From Stenotrophomonas sp. 169 (GTDB taxonomy: Bacteria; Pseudomonadota; Gammaproteobacteria; Xanthomonadales; Xanthomonadaceae): a stretch of 64,000 bases of DNA. The notes under the pieces were generated by a model. It did not search any database. It was not told the DNA's origin and was given only the letters and a program-made list of their open reading frames with translations. The stretch lies in contig NZ_CP061204.1 in the NCBI RefSeq assembly GCF_014621775.1, positions 2,624,501 through 2,688,500 on the forward strand, in the 5' to 3' direction. Made by a program: the position numbers and the translations under genes. Within the stretch, counting starts at the first letter, position 1, and the number at the start of each line of letters is the position of its first letter. This document shows positions 55,612 through 64,000 of the stretch, piece after piece.

Positions 55612-55710
55612 GAGGGGTTGGTGGGGGCGTTGAGTGCCATGGATGGCACGAAACGAGGCACGCATGGATGCAGCTCTTGCCGTCCCCCACCAACCCCTCC
55701 CGCCCGGCCA
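55559..55710 (+). repeat. Long-stem hairpin element, copy E
   Basis: Pyrimidine tract at 55559-55571. Outer stem arms 55601-55629 and 55681-55709 (GGCCGGGCGGGAGGGGTTGG against CCAACCCCTCCCGCCCGGCC). Small hairpins are GTGCCATGGATGGCAC at 55634-55649 and GCATGGATGC at 55662-55671. Relative to copy D the stem changes are matched on both sides. Confidence 0.78.
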
Positions 55711-55763
55711 AACCCAGAGAGCTCCAACCGACCCACCGCGAGGGGTTCAGCCGTTCGCCCGCC

Positions 55764-57446
55764 TCACCGACGGCGGCCGCTGCGCCAGATCGAAAACAGA
55801 ATCCACACCCCGCACAGCCCTGCGCCGATGAAGCCGCCCACGCCCAGCACCAGCAGCCAGCGGCTGGAAAGCCCACCCACGCTGTGCATGACGATCGACG
55901 AGCCGATGATCAGCGCTGCGGTGATGATGCCCACCACCAGCCGGTTCGCTGCCTGGTTCACCTGATCGCCGAAACCCTTCAGCGCATTGGTTTCGACCTT
56001 GATCTGCAGGCGACCGCGGCGTGCCGCCTGCACCAGCCGACGTAGATCGCGTGGCAGCTCGCCAGCCAGGTCGATCATTCCCAGCAGGCTGCGTCGTCCC
56101 CGCCGCAGCAGTGCGCGCGGCGCATAGCGCTGCATCACCACACGCTCCAGGAACGGGCGCGCGGCACTGGCCATGTCGAATTCGGGATCCAGCTGCCGCC
56201 CCATCCCTTCCAGGGTCAGGAAGGCCTTGATCATCAGCGCCAGATCCGCCGGCAGCATCAGGTTGTAGCTGCGCAGCAGCAAGGTGATGTCACTGAGCAT
56301 CAAGCCGATGCGCAGGTCCTTCAGCGGGACACCGCGATAGCGGTCGACGAACTGGCTGATGTCCTGCTGCAGGCGTCCTTCGTCCACCGCTACGCCGCCC
56401 GCCCAGTCCAACAGGATATCGGCGACGGCCTCCGGCTCTTGCTCGACCAGTCCGTGCAGCAACTGTGCAACCTGGAATCGACGCGACTCGGAGAGCGTAC
56501 CCACCATGCCGAAATCGATCACCCCGATGCGCCCGTCGCGCAGGTAGATGATGTTGCCCGGGTGCGGATCGGCGTGGAAACAGCCGTCCTGCAGCACCAT
56601 CTTCAGCACGATATCGGCGCCGCGGTTGGCCAGCTGGCGCCGGTCCAGCCCGGCGGCGTCCACGCCGGCCAGGTCACGCCCGGAGATGCCGTCGACGAAA
56701 TCCTGGACGTTCAAGCTCTCGCAGGTCCACTGCCAGTGCACCTGCGGGATCAGGATGTCCTGGCGACCTTCAAAGTCGCGTGCGATGCGCTCGGCGTTGC
56801 GGCATTCGGCCGCGAAATCCAGCTCGCGACGCAGCGATGTGGTGAACTGCTGCACCACCTCGGCAGGATGATAGCGGCGCAGGTCCGGCAGCCGCGCTTC
56901 GATGATCTCGGCCAGCCGTGCCAACAGGCGCAGATCCGCCTCGACGACGTCACGGATGCCGGGGCGACGCACTTTCAGCACGACCTCGCGGCCGTCGTGC
57001 AGCCGCGCACGATGCGCCTGCGCCAGCGAGGCGGCGGCCAGCGGCGTTTCGTCCAGCCACGCAAATACCTGCGCCGGCTCTCCACCGACGTCTCGCTTCA
57101 ACTGCTCGTGGATCTGTGCATAGGGTAGCGCCGGCACCGCATTCTGCAGTTCGGAAAATTCAGCGATCCATTCGGGCGGGAACAGGTCCACGCGGGTAGC
57201 CAGCACCTGTCCCAACTTGACGAACGTAGGACCGAGCTCTTCCATCGCACGGCGCACACGCATCGGCGCGGTCATCGGCAGCCGCTGGCTGCTGTCATCG
57301 CCCCAGTGCAGCAGGCGACCTGCGCGCTCGAGCACATCGGCCAGGCCGATCCGCCGCACCAGGTCACCGAACCCATAACGGATCAGGACCGCAGCGATTT
57401 CCTGCAGACGTCCAAGGTCACGGACCGTGCCCAGTGTTTCCCACAT
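55764..57446 (-). CDS. ubiB: UbiB/ABC1-family atypical kinase
   Basis: A 560-residue membrane protein of the ABC1/ADCK/UbiB family needed for ubiquinone synthesis. The family motif ELGPTFVKLGQVLATR is followed by AAASLAQAHRARL (Ala-rich nucleotide loop) and VVLKVRRPGI (catalytic Lys). FHADPHPGNIIYLRDGRIGV holds the metal-binding region and DFGMVG the DFG motif. Two C-terminal hydrophobic segments anchor it (ITAALIIGSSIVMHS and WLLVLGVGGFIGAGLC). Length is close to E. coli UbiB. Not linked here to ubiE or ubiJ. Confidence 0.9.
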   Translation of the reverse strand: MWETLGTVRDLGRLQEIAAVLIRYGFGDLVRRIGLADVLERAGRLLHWGDDSSQRLPMTAPMRVRRAMEELGPTFVKLGQVLATRVDLFPPEWIAEFSELQNAVPALPYAQIHEQLKRDVGGEPAQVFAWLDETPLAAASLAQAHRARLHDGREVVLKVRRPGIRDVVEADLRLLARLAEIIEARLPDLRRYHPAEVVQQFTTSLRRELDFAAECRNAERIARDFEGRQDILIPQVHWQWTCESLNVQDFVDGISGRDLAGVDAAGLDRRQLANRGADIVLKMVLQDGCFHADPHPGNIIYLRDGRIGVIDFGMVGTLSESRRFQVAQLLHGLVEQEPEAVADILLDWAGGVAVDEGRLQQDISQFVDRYRGVPLKDLRIGLMLSDITLLLRSYNLMLPADLALMIKAFLTLEGMGRQLDPEFDMASAARPFLERVVMQRYAPRALLRRGRRSLLGMIDLAGELPRDLRRLVQAARRGRLQIKVETNALKGFGDQVNQAANRLVVGIITAALIIGSSIVMHSVGGLSSRWLLVLGVGGFIGAGLCGVWILFSIWRSGRRR

Positions 57447-57482
57447 CGAAGACCGCTCCGTGCCGAGTGAGCGGCCAGCATC

Positions 57483-57977
57483 TCACAGCTGGGCGAGCAT
57501 CCCGTGCAACGCCGCCGAAACGGTCTGCCGACGGATCGCGTCGCGGTCGCCGTGGAAATGGAACAGCTGTGCCTGCGCGTAGCCGCCGCGCCGCTTCCAG
57601 CCGATCCAGACGCTGCCGACCGGCTTGTCATCGCTGCCACCGCCAGGACCGGCGATACCCGTCACGGCGATCGCCACTCCCGCGCCGGAATTGATCAGGG
57701 CACCGGATACCATCTCCAGCACGGTCTCGCGACTGACCGCACCGAACACTTCCAGCGTCTGCGCACGGACACCCAGCAGGCGCTGCTTGGCTTCGTAGCT
57801 GTACACCACCATCCCGCAGTCGAAGAACGCCGACGAGCCGGCGATATCGGTCATGCACTTGGCGATCCAGCCACCGCTGCAACTTTCGGCGGTGACCAGC
57901 TGCAGCTGGGCGAGCCGCAGCGTCTGGCCCAGTTCGCTGGCCAGGGTGGCCAGCATGTCATCAGTGGGAACGGTCAT
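57483..57977 (-). CDS. pncC: Nicotinamide-nucleotide amidase (CinA C-terminal family)
   Basis: A 164-residue stand-alone CinA C-terminal domain protein. PncC enzymes deamidate NMN to nicotinic acid mononucleotide in pyridine nucleotide recycling. LVTAESCSGGWIAKCMTDIA holds the catalytic Ser/Cys region, with VSRETVLEMVSGAL and GVAIAVTGIAGPGGGSDDKP following. Normal length. It sits between ubiB and hflX on the same strand. Confidence 0.9.
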   Translation of the reverse strand: MTVPTDDMLATLASELGQTLRLAQLQLVTAESCSGGWIAKCMTDIAGSSAFFDCGMVVYSYEAKQRLLGVRAQTLEVFGAVSRETVLEMVSGALINSGAGVAIAVTGIAGPGGGSDDKPVGSVWIGWKRRGGYAQAQLFHFHGDRDAIRRQTVSAALHGMLAQL

Positions 57978-58007
57978 GGCGATCCTGCGGCAAGGGGGCA
58001 GCCCACG

Positions 58008-59330
58008 CTACCACTCCGGCAGTTTCTCGGGCAGCAGCGCGCGGATCGGAGCACCGTCTTCACCGGCAGCGAGTTTCTCCGCCTCGGCGATCGGGATGTT
58101 GACCTGCAGCAACCAGCCATCTTCATCGCTTACTTCCTCGCCCACCACTTCCAGCTGATGCAGCTTGGCCCGCAATCGTCCCGCAGAGGGCGGCAGACGC
58201 AGCTCAGCCGTCACATGCTGCAGGCCGAGGCGCTGGCCCAGTACGCTCTGCAACAGCTCCAGGCCGCGCCCATCGCGTGCGGAAATCCACACGCGTTCGC
58301 GGCGCGACTCGTCCGGCACGCCATCCTGGCCGTCGTGGCGGACGTCGGCCCCGTCGATGCGGTCGATCTTGTTGAAGACCAGCAGTTGCGGCAGATCACC
58401 TGCCCCCACGGCGGTCAGCACCTCGTCGACCTGCGCGATGCGTTCTTCGCGGTGCGGATCGGCGGCATCGACGATATGCAGCAGGAAGTCGGCGTCGCGC
58501 GCCTCGGACAACGTGGAACGGAACGCCGCCACCAGGTCATGCGGCAGGTCGCGCACGAAGCCGACGGTATCGGCCAGCACCACGTTGCCGCCGGGCAGCA
58601 CGATGCGGCGCACGGTGGGATCCAGCGTGGCGAACAGTTGGTCGGCCGCGTAAGCGTCCGCACCGGTCAGCGCATTGAACAACGTGGATTTGCCGGCGTT
58701 GGTGTAGCCCACCAGCGCCACGCGCGGCAGCTCGCTGCGCAGGCGCGCACGACGCATCTGCGTGCGCTGCACCTCCACTTTTTCCAGACGCTTCTGCAGC
58801 TGTTCGACGCGCTTCTGCAGCAGGCGGCGATCGGTTTCCAGCTGCGTCTCACCCGGGCCGCGCAGGCCGATGGAGCCACCGCGCTGGCGCTCCAGGTGGG
58901 TCCAGCCACGGATCAGGCGCGTGGACATATGCCGCAACTGGGCAAGCTCGACCTGCAGCTTGCCGTCATGACTGCGAGCGCGCTGGGCGAAGATATCCAG
59001 GATCAGACCGGTACGGTCGATCACCCGGCGCTCCAGGAATTTCTCCAGGTTGCGTTCCTGGCCCGGGCTCAACGCATGGTTGACCAGGATCAGGTCCGCA
59101 CCGCTGGCGTCGGCCGCCGCCTTCACTTCTTCCAGCTTGCCGCTGCCGATCAGCGTCGACGGACTGGGCCGGTCGATGCGTGCCGTGATGGTGGCGGCGA
59201 TGCTGGCACCCGCCGAGCGTGCCAGGTCACCGAACTCTTCCAGCACGTCTTCTTCCAGCTTGCCCATATGGGGCTGGATCAACAGGGCGTTTTCGCCCTT
59301 TTTCGAGCGATCAAACACGAACCACTCCAA
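58008..59330 (-). CDS. hflX: GTPase HflX
   Basis: A 440-residue ribosome-associated GTPase, implicated in rescuing or splitting stalled ribosomes under heat stress. The N-terminal HflX domain contains ILVNHALSPGQERNLEKFL and LDIFAQRARSHDGKLQVELA. LRGPGETQLETDRRLLQKRV is the family signature. G1 is GYTNAGKSTLFNAL, G3 is VLADTVGFVRDLPH and G4 is VFNKID. It lies 2 bp after hfq in the miaA-hfq-hflX block conserved in gammaproteobacteria. Confidence 0.95.
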   Translation of the reverse strand: MEWFVFDRSKKGENALLIQPHMGKLEEDVLEEFGDLARSAGASIAATITARIDRPSPSTLIGSGKLEEVKAAADASGADLILVNHALSPGQERNLEKFLERRVIDRTGLILDIFAQRARSHDGKLQVELAQLRHMSTRLIRGWTHLERQRGGSIGLRGPGETQLETDRRLLQKRVEQLQKRLEKVEVQRTQMRRARLRSELPRVALVGYTNAGKSTLFNALTGADAYAADQLFATLDPTVRRIVLPGGNVVLADTVGFVRDLPHDLVAAFRSTLSEARDADFLLHIVDAADPHREERIAQVDEVLTAVGAGDLPQLLVFNKIDRIDGADVRHDGQDGVPDESRRERVWISARDGRGLELLQSVLGQRLGLQHVTAELRLPPSAGRLRAKLHQLEVVGEEVSDEDGWLLQVNIPIAEAEKLAAGEDGAPIRALLPEKLPEW

Positions 59331-59332
59331 GG

Positions 59333-59611
59333 TTATTCAATTGAGTCATCACCTGCCTGCTGGCCGTCCTCGTTGGACTGCACAAGACCGCCGCCCGGGC
59401 CCATCTTCACATTACGCGCTGGCACCACCGTGGAAATGGCGTGCTTGTAGACCATCTGGCTGACGGTATTGCGCAGCAGCACCACGAACTGGTCGAACGA
59501 TTCGATCGTGCCCTGCAACTTGATGCCATTCACCAGATACACCGAGACCGGCACGCGCTCGCGCCGAAGTGCATTCAGAAACGGGTCCTGCAGCGATTGC
59601 CCCTTGGACAT
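59333..59611 (-). CDS. hfq: RNA chaperone Hfq
   Basis: A 92-residue Sm-like hexameric RNA chaperone that pairs small RNAs with mRNAs. [20 protein letters not shown], the Sm1 region [20 protein letters not shown] and the Sm2 region [11 protein letters not shown] are all present. The short C-terminal tail is Gly- and acid-rich. Start at 59611. With CsrA and GacA also in the window, three global RNA-level regulators lie within 45 kb. Confidence 0.97.
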   Translation of the reverse strand: MSKGQSLQDPFLNALRRERVPVSVYLVNGIKLQGTIESFDQFVVLLRNTVSQMVYKHAISTVVPARNVKMGPGGGLVQSNEDGQQAGDDSIE

Positions 59612-59713
59612 GGCTAACTCCTGATTATTGTTTTTATGGGTGTCGGCAGCTACCACGGCCCCCCAGCCAACCACCGACTTGCCGATGGTACACGGCAGGC
59701 GCACGGGACGCTT

Positions 59714-60667
59714 TCAGGACGGGACGAAGGCGGAGACCGCTGCAGCCATCCGCTGATGTTCTAGATGGGGATCGAACCAGCGCGCATCAAGTTCCCCGCG
59801 CAACCAGGTCAGTTGCCGTTTGGCCAGCTGGCGTGTGGCGAATATCGCCTTGTCACGGAAAGCGGCCGCATCCACGTGGCCATCGAGGAACTCCCAGGCC
59901 TGGCGGTAGCCCACCGCACGCACGGCGGGCAGATCCAACGGGCTGGGCACGGCGGCCATGGCGGGCAGCGCGCGCAGCGCATGCACCTCATCCAGGAAGC
60001 CTTGCGCCAGCATGGCGTCGAAGCGCTGCTCGATGCGCCGGTGCAGCACTGCGCGATCCTGTGGCGCCAGCACAAGCTTCAGCGTCCGCAGCGGCAACCT
60101 GCCCTCGCCCGGCTGGCGCTGCCAGTGGCTGATCGGCTGGCCGGTCAGCCGATGCACTTCCAGCGCCCGCTGGATACGCTGCGGGTCCGTTGCGTGGATG
60201 CGTGCGGCGGCCTGCGGATCGACCTTCGCCAGGTCAGCATGCAGGGCCGCCCAGCCGCGCTCGGCCGCCTCCGCGCTGAGCTGCGCCCGGGTGGCCTCAT
60301 CGGCGGGCGGCATGGGCGACAGCCCTTCCAGCAGCGCGCGGAAGTACAGCCCGGTGCCACCGGCGAGGATCGGCAGCTTGCCGCGCGCGACGATGTCATC
60401 CACGGCGCGGCGGGCGGCGGTGGCGAACTCGGCGGCCGAGAACGCCAGCCACGGGTCACACAGGTCCAGCAGGTGATGCGGCGCCTGCGCGCGTTCGGCG
60501 GCGTCGGGCTTGGCCGACCCGATATCCAGCCCGCGATACACCAGCGCCGAATCGACGCTGACGATTTCTCCATCCAGCTGCTGGGCCAGCGCGATCGCGG
60601 TGGCGGTCTTGCCGCTGGCGGTCGGGCCCATCACCGCGATGGCAAGTGGCCGCCGATCGATTGCCAT
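59714..60667 (-). CDS. miaA: tRNA dimethylallyltransferase MiaA
   Basis: A 317-residue enzyme adding the isopentenyl group to A37 of tRNAs reading UNN codons. P-loop [18 protein letters not shown], then [37 protein letters not shown] and [14 protein letters not shown] are all family signatures. The ATG shares a base with the folP stop (TGATG), so folP-miaA are coupled, and hfq follows 102 bp later. Confidence 0.95.
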   Translation of the reverse strand: MAIDRRPLAIAVMGPTASGKTATAIALAQQLDGEIVSVDSALVYRGLDIGSAKPDAAERAQAPHHLLDLCDPWLAFSAAEFATAARRAVDDIVARGKLPILAGGTGLYFRALLEGLSPMPPADEATRAQLSAEAAERGWAALHADLAKVDPQAAARIHATDPQRIQRALEVHRLTGQPISHWQRQPGEGRLPLRTLKLVLAPQDRAVLHRRIEQRFDAMLAQGFLDEVHALRALPAMAAVPSPLDLPAVRAVGYRQAWEFLDGHVDAAAFRDKAIFATRQLAKRQLTWLRGELDARWFDPHLEHQRMAAAVSAFVPS

Positions 60668-61563
60668 CAGTCTTCGTCCGGCCAACGGATGCTGGGCGCG
60701 GCGTCCTGGCGCACGGCAGGCACGGCCTGCACCGCCTGCCACAGCTTCAGGGCATCCACCGTGGCCGCCACGTCGTGCACGCGCACGATGCGCGCGCCAC
60801 GCTGCACGGCGATCACGTGCGCCGCCACCGAGGCGGCGAGCCGCTCCGCGGGTACGTCGCGGCCGGTGATCTCGCCCAGCATGCGCTTGCGCGACAAACC
60901 GGCCAGCATCGGCACGCCCAGTTCGATGAAGCGTTCCGAGCGGGCCAACAACGTGAGGTTGTGCTCCAGCGTCTTGCCAAAGCCGAAACCGAGATCGACG
61001 ATCAGGTTCTTCTTGGCGATGCCTGCCATTTCGGCGGCAAACAGCCGCTGCACGAGGAAACGATGTACCTCCGCCACCACGTCGTCGTATTGCGGGTCGG
61101 CCTGCATGCTGCCGGGCTCGCCCTGCATGTGCATCAGCACTACCGGAACGCCGGTATCCGCCGCGGCCTCCAGCGCGCCAGGCTGACGCAGCGCATGGAT
61201 GTCGTTGATCATGCCGGCGCCCGCAGCGACGGCGGCACGCATCACCTCCGGCTTGAAGGTGTCGATGCTGATCGGCACAGCGGTGCGCGCCGCCAGTTGC
61301 TCGATGACCGGCAGTACCCGACGCAGTTCTTCCTCCAGCGGCACCGGCGCACTGCCGGGGCGGGTGGATTCCCCGCCGATATCGAGGAGGTCCGCTCCTT
61401 CTTCCACCAGTTTCAAGCCATGGGCTACCGCGGCGTCGGTACTGTCGTGCGCGCCGCCGTCGGAGAAAGAATCCGGGGTGACGTTGACGATACCCATCAC
61501 CTGCGCACGGTCCAGCCGCAGAACACGACCGGCGCAATCAAGCTGGGGGGAGATGTCGAACAA
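60667..61563 (-). CDS. folP: Dihydropteroate synthase
   Basis: A 298-residue TIM-barrel enzyme joining the HPPK product and p-aminobenzoate; it is the sulfonamide target. [16 protein letters not shown] and [11 protein letters not shown] are the substrate loops, and [14 protein letters not shown] and [12 protein letters not shown] complete the site. No ATG occurs before the conserved core, so TTG at 61563 ([12 protein letters not shown]) is the most plausible start. In many gammaproteobacteria folP lies beside ftsH and glmM; here ftsH is one gene away. Confidence 0.93.
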   Translation of the reverse strand: MFDISPQLDCAGRVLRLDRAQVMGIVNVTPDSFSDGGAHDSTDAAVAHGLKLVEEGADLLDIGGESTRPGSAPVPLEEELRRVLPVIEQLAARTAVPISIDTFKPEVMRAAVAAGAGMINDIHALRQPGALEAAADTGVPVVLMHMQGEPGSMQADPQYDDVVAEVHRFLVQRLFAAEMAGIAKKNLIVDLGFGFGKTLEHNLTLLARSERFIELGVPMLAGLSRKRMLGEITGRDVPAERLAASVAAHVIAVQRGARIVRVHDVAATVDALKLWQAVQAVPAVRQDAAPSIRWPDED

Positions 61564-61655
61564 GGCGGACCCTCGGGCGTAGTAACGGCCGCTGGCCGTG
61601 AACAGGAAATTCAACCGATCCGCCTGGCATGCCGCGGCGCGACCAGCAGGGGGAG

Positions 61656-61841
61656 TCAGCGCTTGCGGCGCTTGCGATCCACGTACAGCGTCTTGCCGAT
61701 GCTCAGCACGATACCCAGCGCGATACCGACGCCGCAGCCCAGCAGCAGGTTGTCCATGCCCAGCCCGACGGCCACGCCGACGACGGTGGCGATGACCATT
61801 TCGGTGGTGTGGGAAATCGGCTCGGGAGGGGGCGTCGACAT
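61656..61841 (-). CDS. Small membrane protein of unknown function
   Basis: A 61-residue protein. It begins with a proline-rich head (MSTPPPEPISHTTE), then two glycine-rich hydrophobic segments (VIATVVGVAVGLGMDNLLLG and GVGIALGIVLSIGKTLYV), and ends in a basic tail DRKRRKR that suggests a cytoplasmic C-terminus. No family is recognised. It lies between folP and ftsH on the same strand, followed by 92 bp before folP. Confidence 0.65.
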   Translation of the reverse strand: MSTPPPEPISHTTEMVIATVVGVAVGLGMDNLLLGCGVGIALGIVLSIGKTLYVDRKRRKR

Positions 61842-61917
61842 GAGGCATCCGGGGGTGGAAGGAACGTCGTCCTATTGTCCCGCACCGGCCCGCCCCGTGC
61901 ACGGAACACATGAACGG

Positions 61918-61943
61918 AAAAGGCCGGGTTTCCCCGGCCTTTT
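61918..61943. terminator. Terminator downstream of ftsH
   Basis: AAAAGGCCGGG and CCCGGCCTTTT pair around a TTTC-like loop. It lies 24 bp after the ftsH stop (minus strand) and ends in T on both strands. Confidence 0.85.
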
Positions 61944-61966
61944 CCTGCACGATCATGCTTGGCGGA

Positions 61967-63919
<1,953 letters not shown>

Positions 63920-64000
63920 CCTCATTGGCTCCGGTATTCCTCTTGTGCTGGGTGGCGCGTGGGTACTGCTTGCGTGTCGAGCTTACTTGATCGTGGCGCG

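Noticed and set aside
55374..55965. Frames reading MARNERYMDVLV and similar inside the hairpin elements, as possible small proteins
   Set aside because: The similar peptides (MARNEVRMDA, MARNERYMDV, MARNEARMDA) follow from the conserved hairpin bases. They run into stem arms whose sequence varies, copies A and B do not keep the peptide, and compensatory stem changes point to structure rather than protein.
63984..64000. Possible end of another minus-strand gene at the right edge (RATIK then TAA)
   Set aside because: Only five codons are visible, which is too short to assign; rlmE/ftsJ often lies here but cannot be confirmed.

Overview
The window looks like chromosome of a Stenotrophomonas (Xanthomonadaceae) strain. 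The backbone is GC-rich. It carries many short GTAG-ended palindromes of the kind described as SMAG elements in S. maltophilia, a Xanthomonas-type LexA box at lexA, and conserved gene blocks: mutY-yggX, recA-recX-alaS-csrA, miaA-hfq-hflX, and divergent dapA/gcvR-bcp. The species call is inference from these features.

Layout. 0-8.7 kb: mutY end, yggX, a lipoprotein, lolCD, and a succinate dehydrogenase locus (sdhCDAB) with three accessory genes (sdhE, a ygfX-like gene, and a divergent DUF1674/SDHAF4-like gene), then ygfZ. 8.9-16.3 kb: a sugar-type ABC ATPase divergent from the Entner-Doudoroff genes zwf-glk-pgl-edd-eda, with two LacI-type palindromes between them. 16.4-23.1 kb: a GacA-type regulator, a PAP2 phosphatase, ispG, a RegB/RegA redox pair, pgi and panD. 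23.3-32.2 kb: an unknown gene, panC-panB-folK-pcnB, tRNA-Glu, and a xylose module (transporter, xylA, xylB) with a palindromic operator. 32.5-41.9 kb: fdxA, a short BamC-like lipoprotein with dapA, gcvR-bcp, phoH-thiD and neighbours, three identical tRNA-Arg genes, a LysR regulator and a pirin.

42.5-49.2 kb is an accessory island between the core genome and the 3' end of a tRNA-Ser. Its mobility and replication genes are decayed: a frameshifted integrase tail, an SNF2 helicase remnant with several lesions, and an ASCH-like phage gene with an amber stop. Its cargo looks intact: a winged-helix/nucleotidyltransferase pair resembling an AbiE-type toxin-antitoxin, a 28-bp perfect palindrome, a divergent winged-helix-like gene, and an unknown membrane-protein/partner pair. 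49.4-64 kb returns to core genes: csrA, alaS, recX, recA, lexA, ubiB, pncC, hflX, hfq, miaA, folP and ftsH.

The most unusual signal is a dispersed element seen five times (around 15.5, 32.3, 55.1, 55.4 and 55.6 kb). A pyrimidine tract is followed by a long outer stem that encloses two small hairpins. The stem sequences differ between copies while pairing is kept, and every small hairpin shows an ANGGA motif in its loop, which is the CsrA/RsmA recognition motif. With csrA and a gacA-type regulator in the same window, a family of structured RsmA-binding RNAs or RNA leaders is a testable idea.
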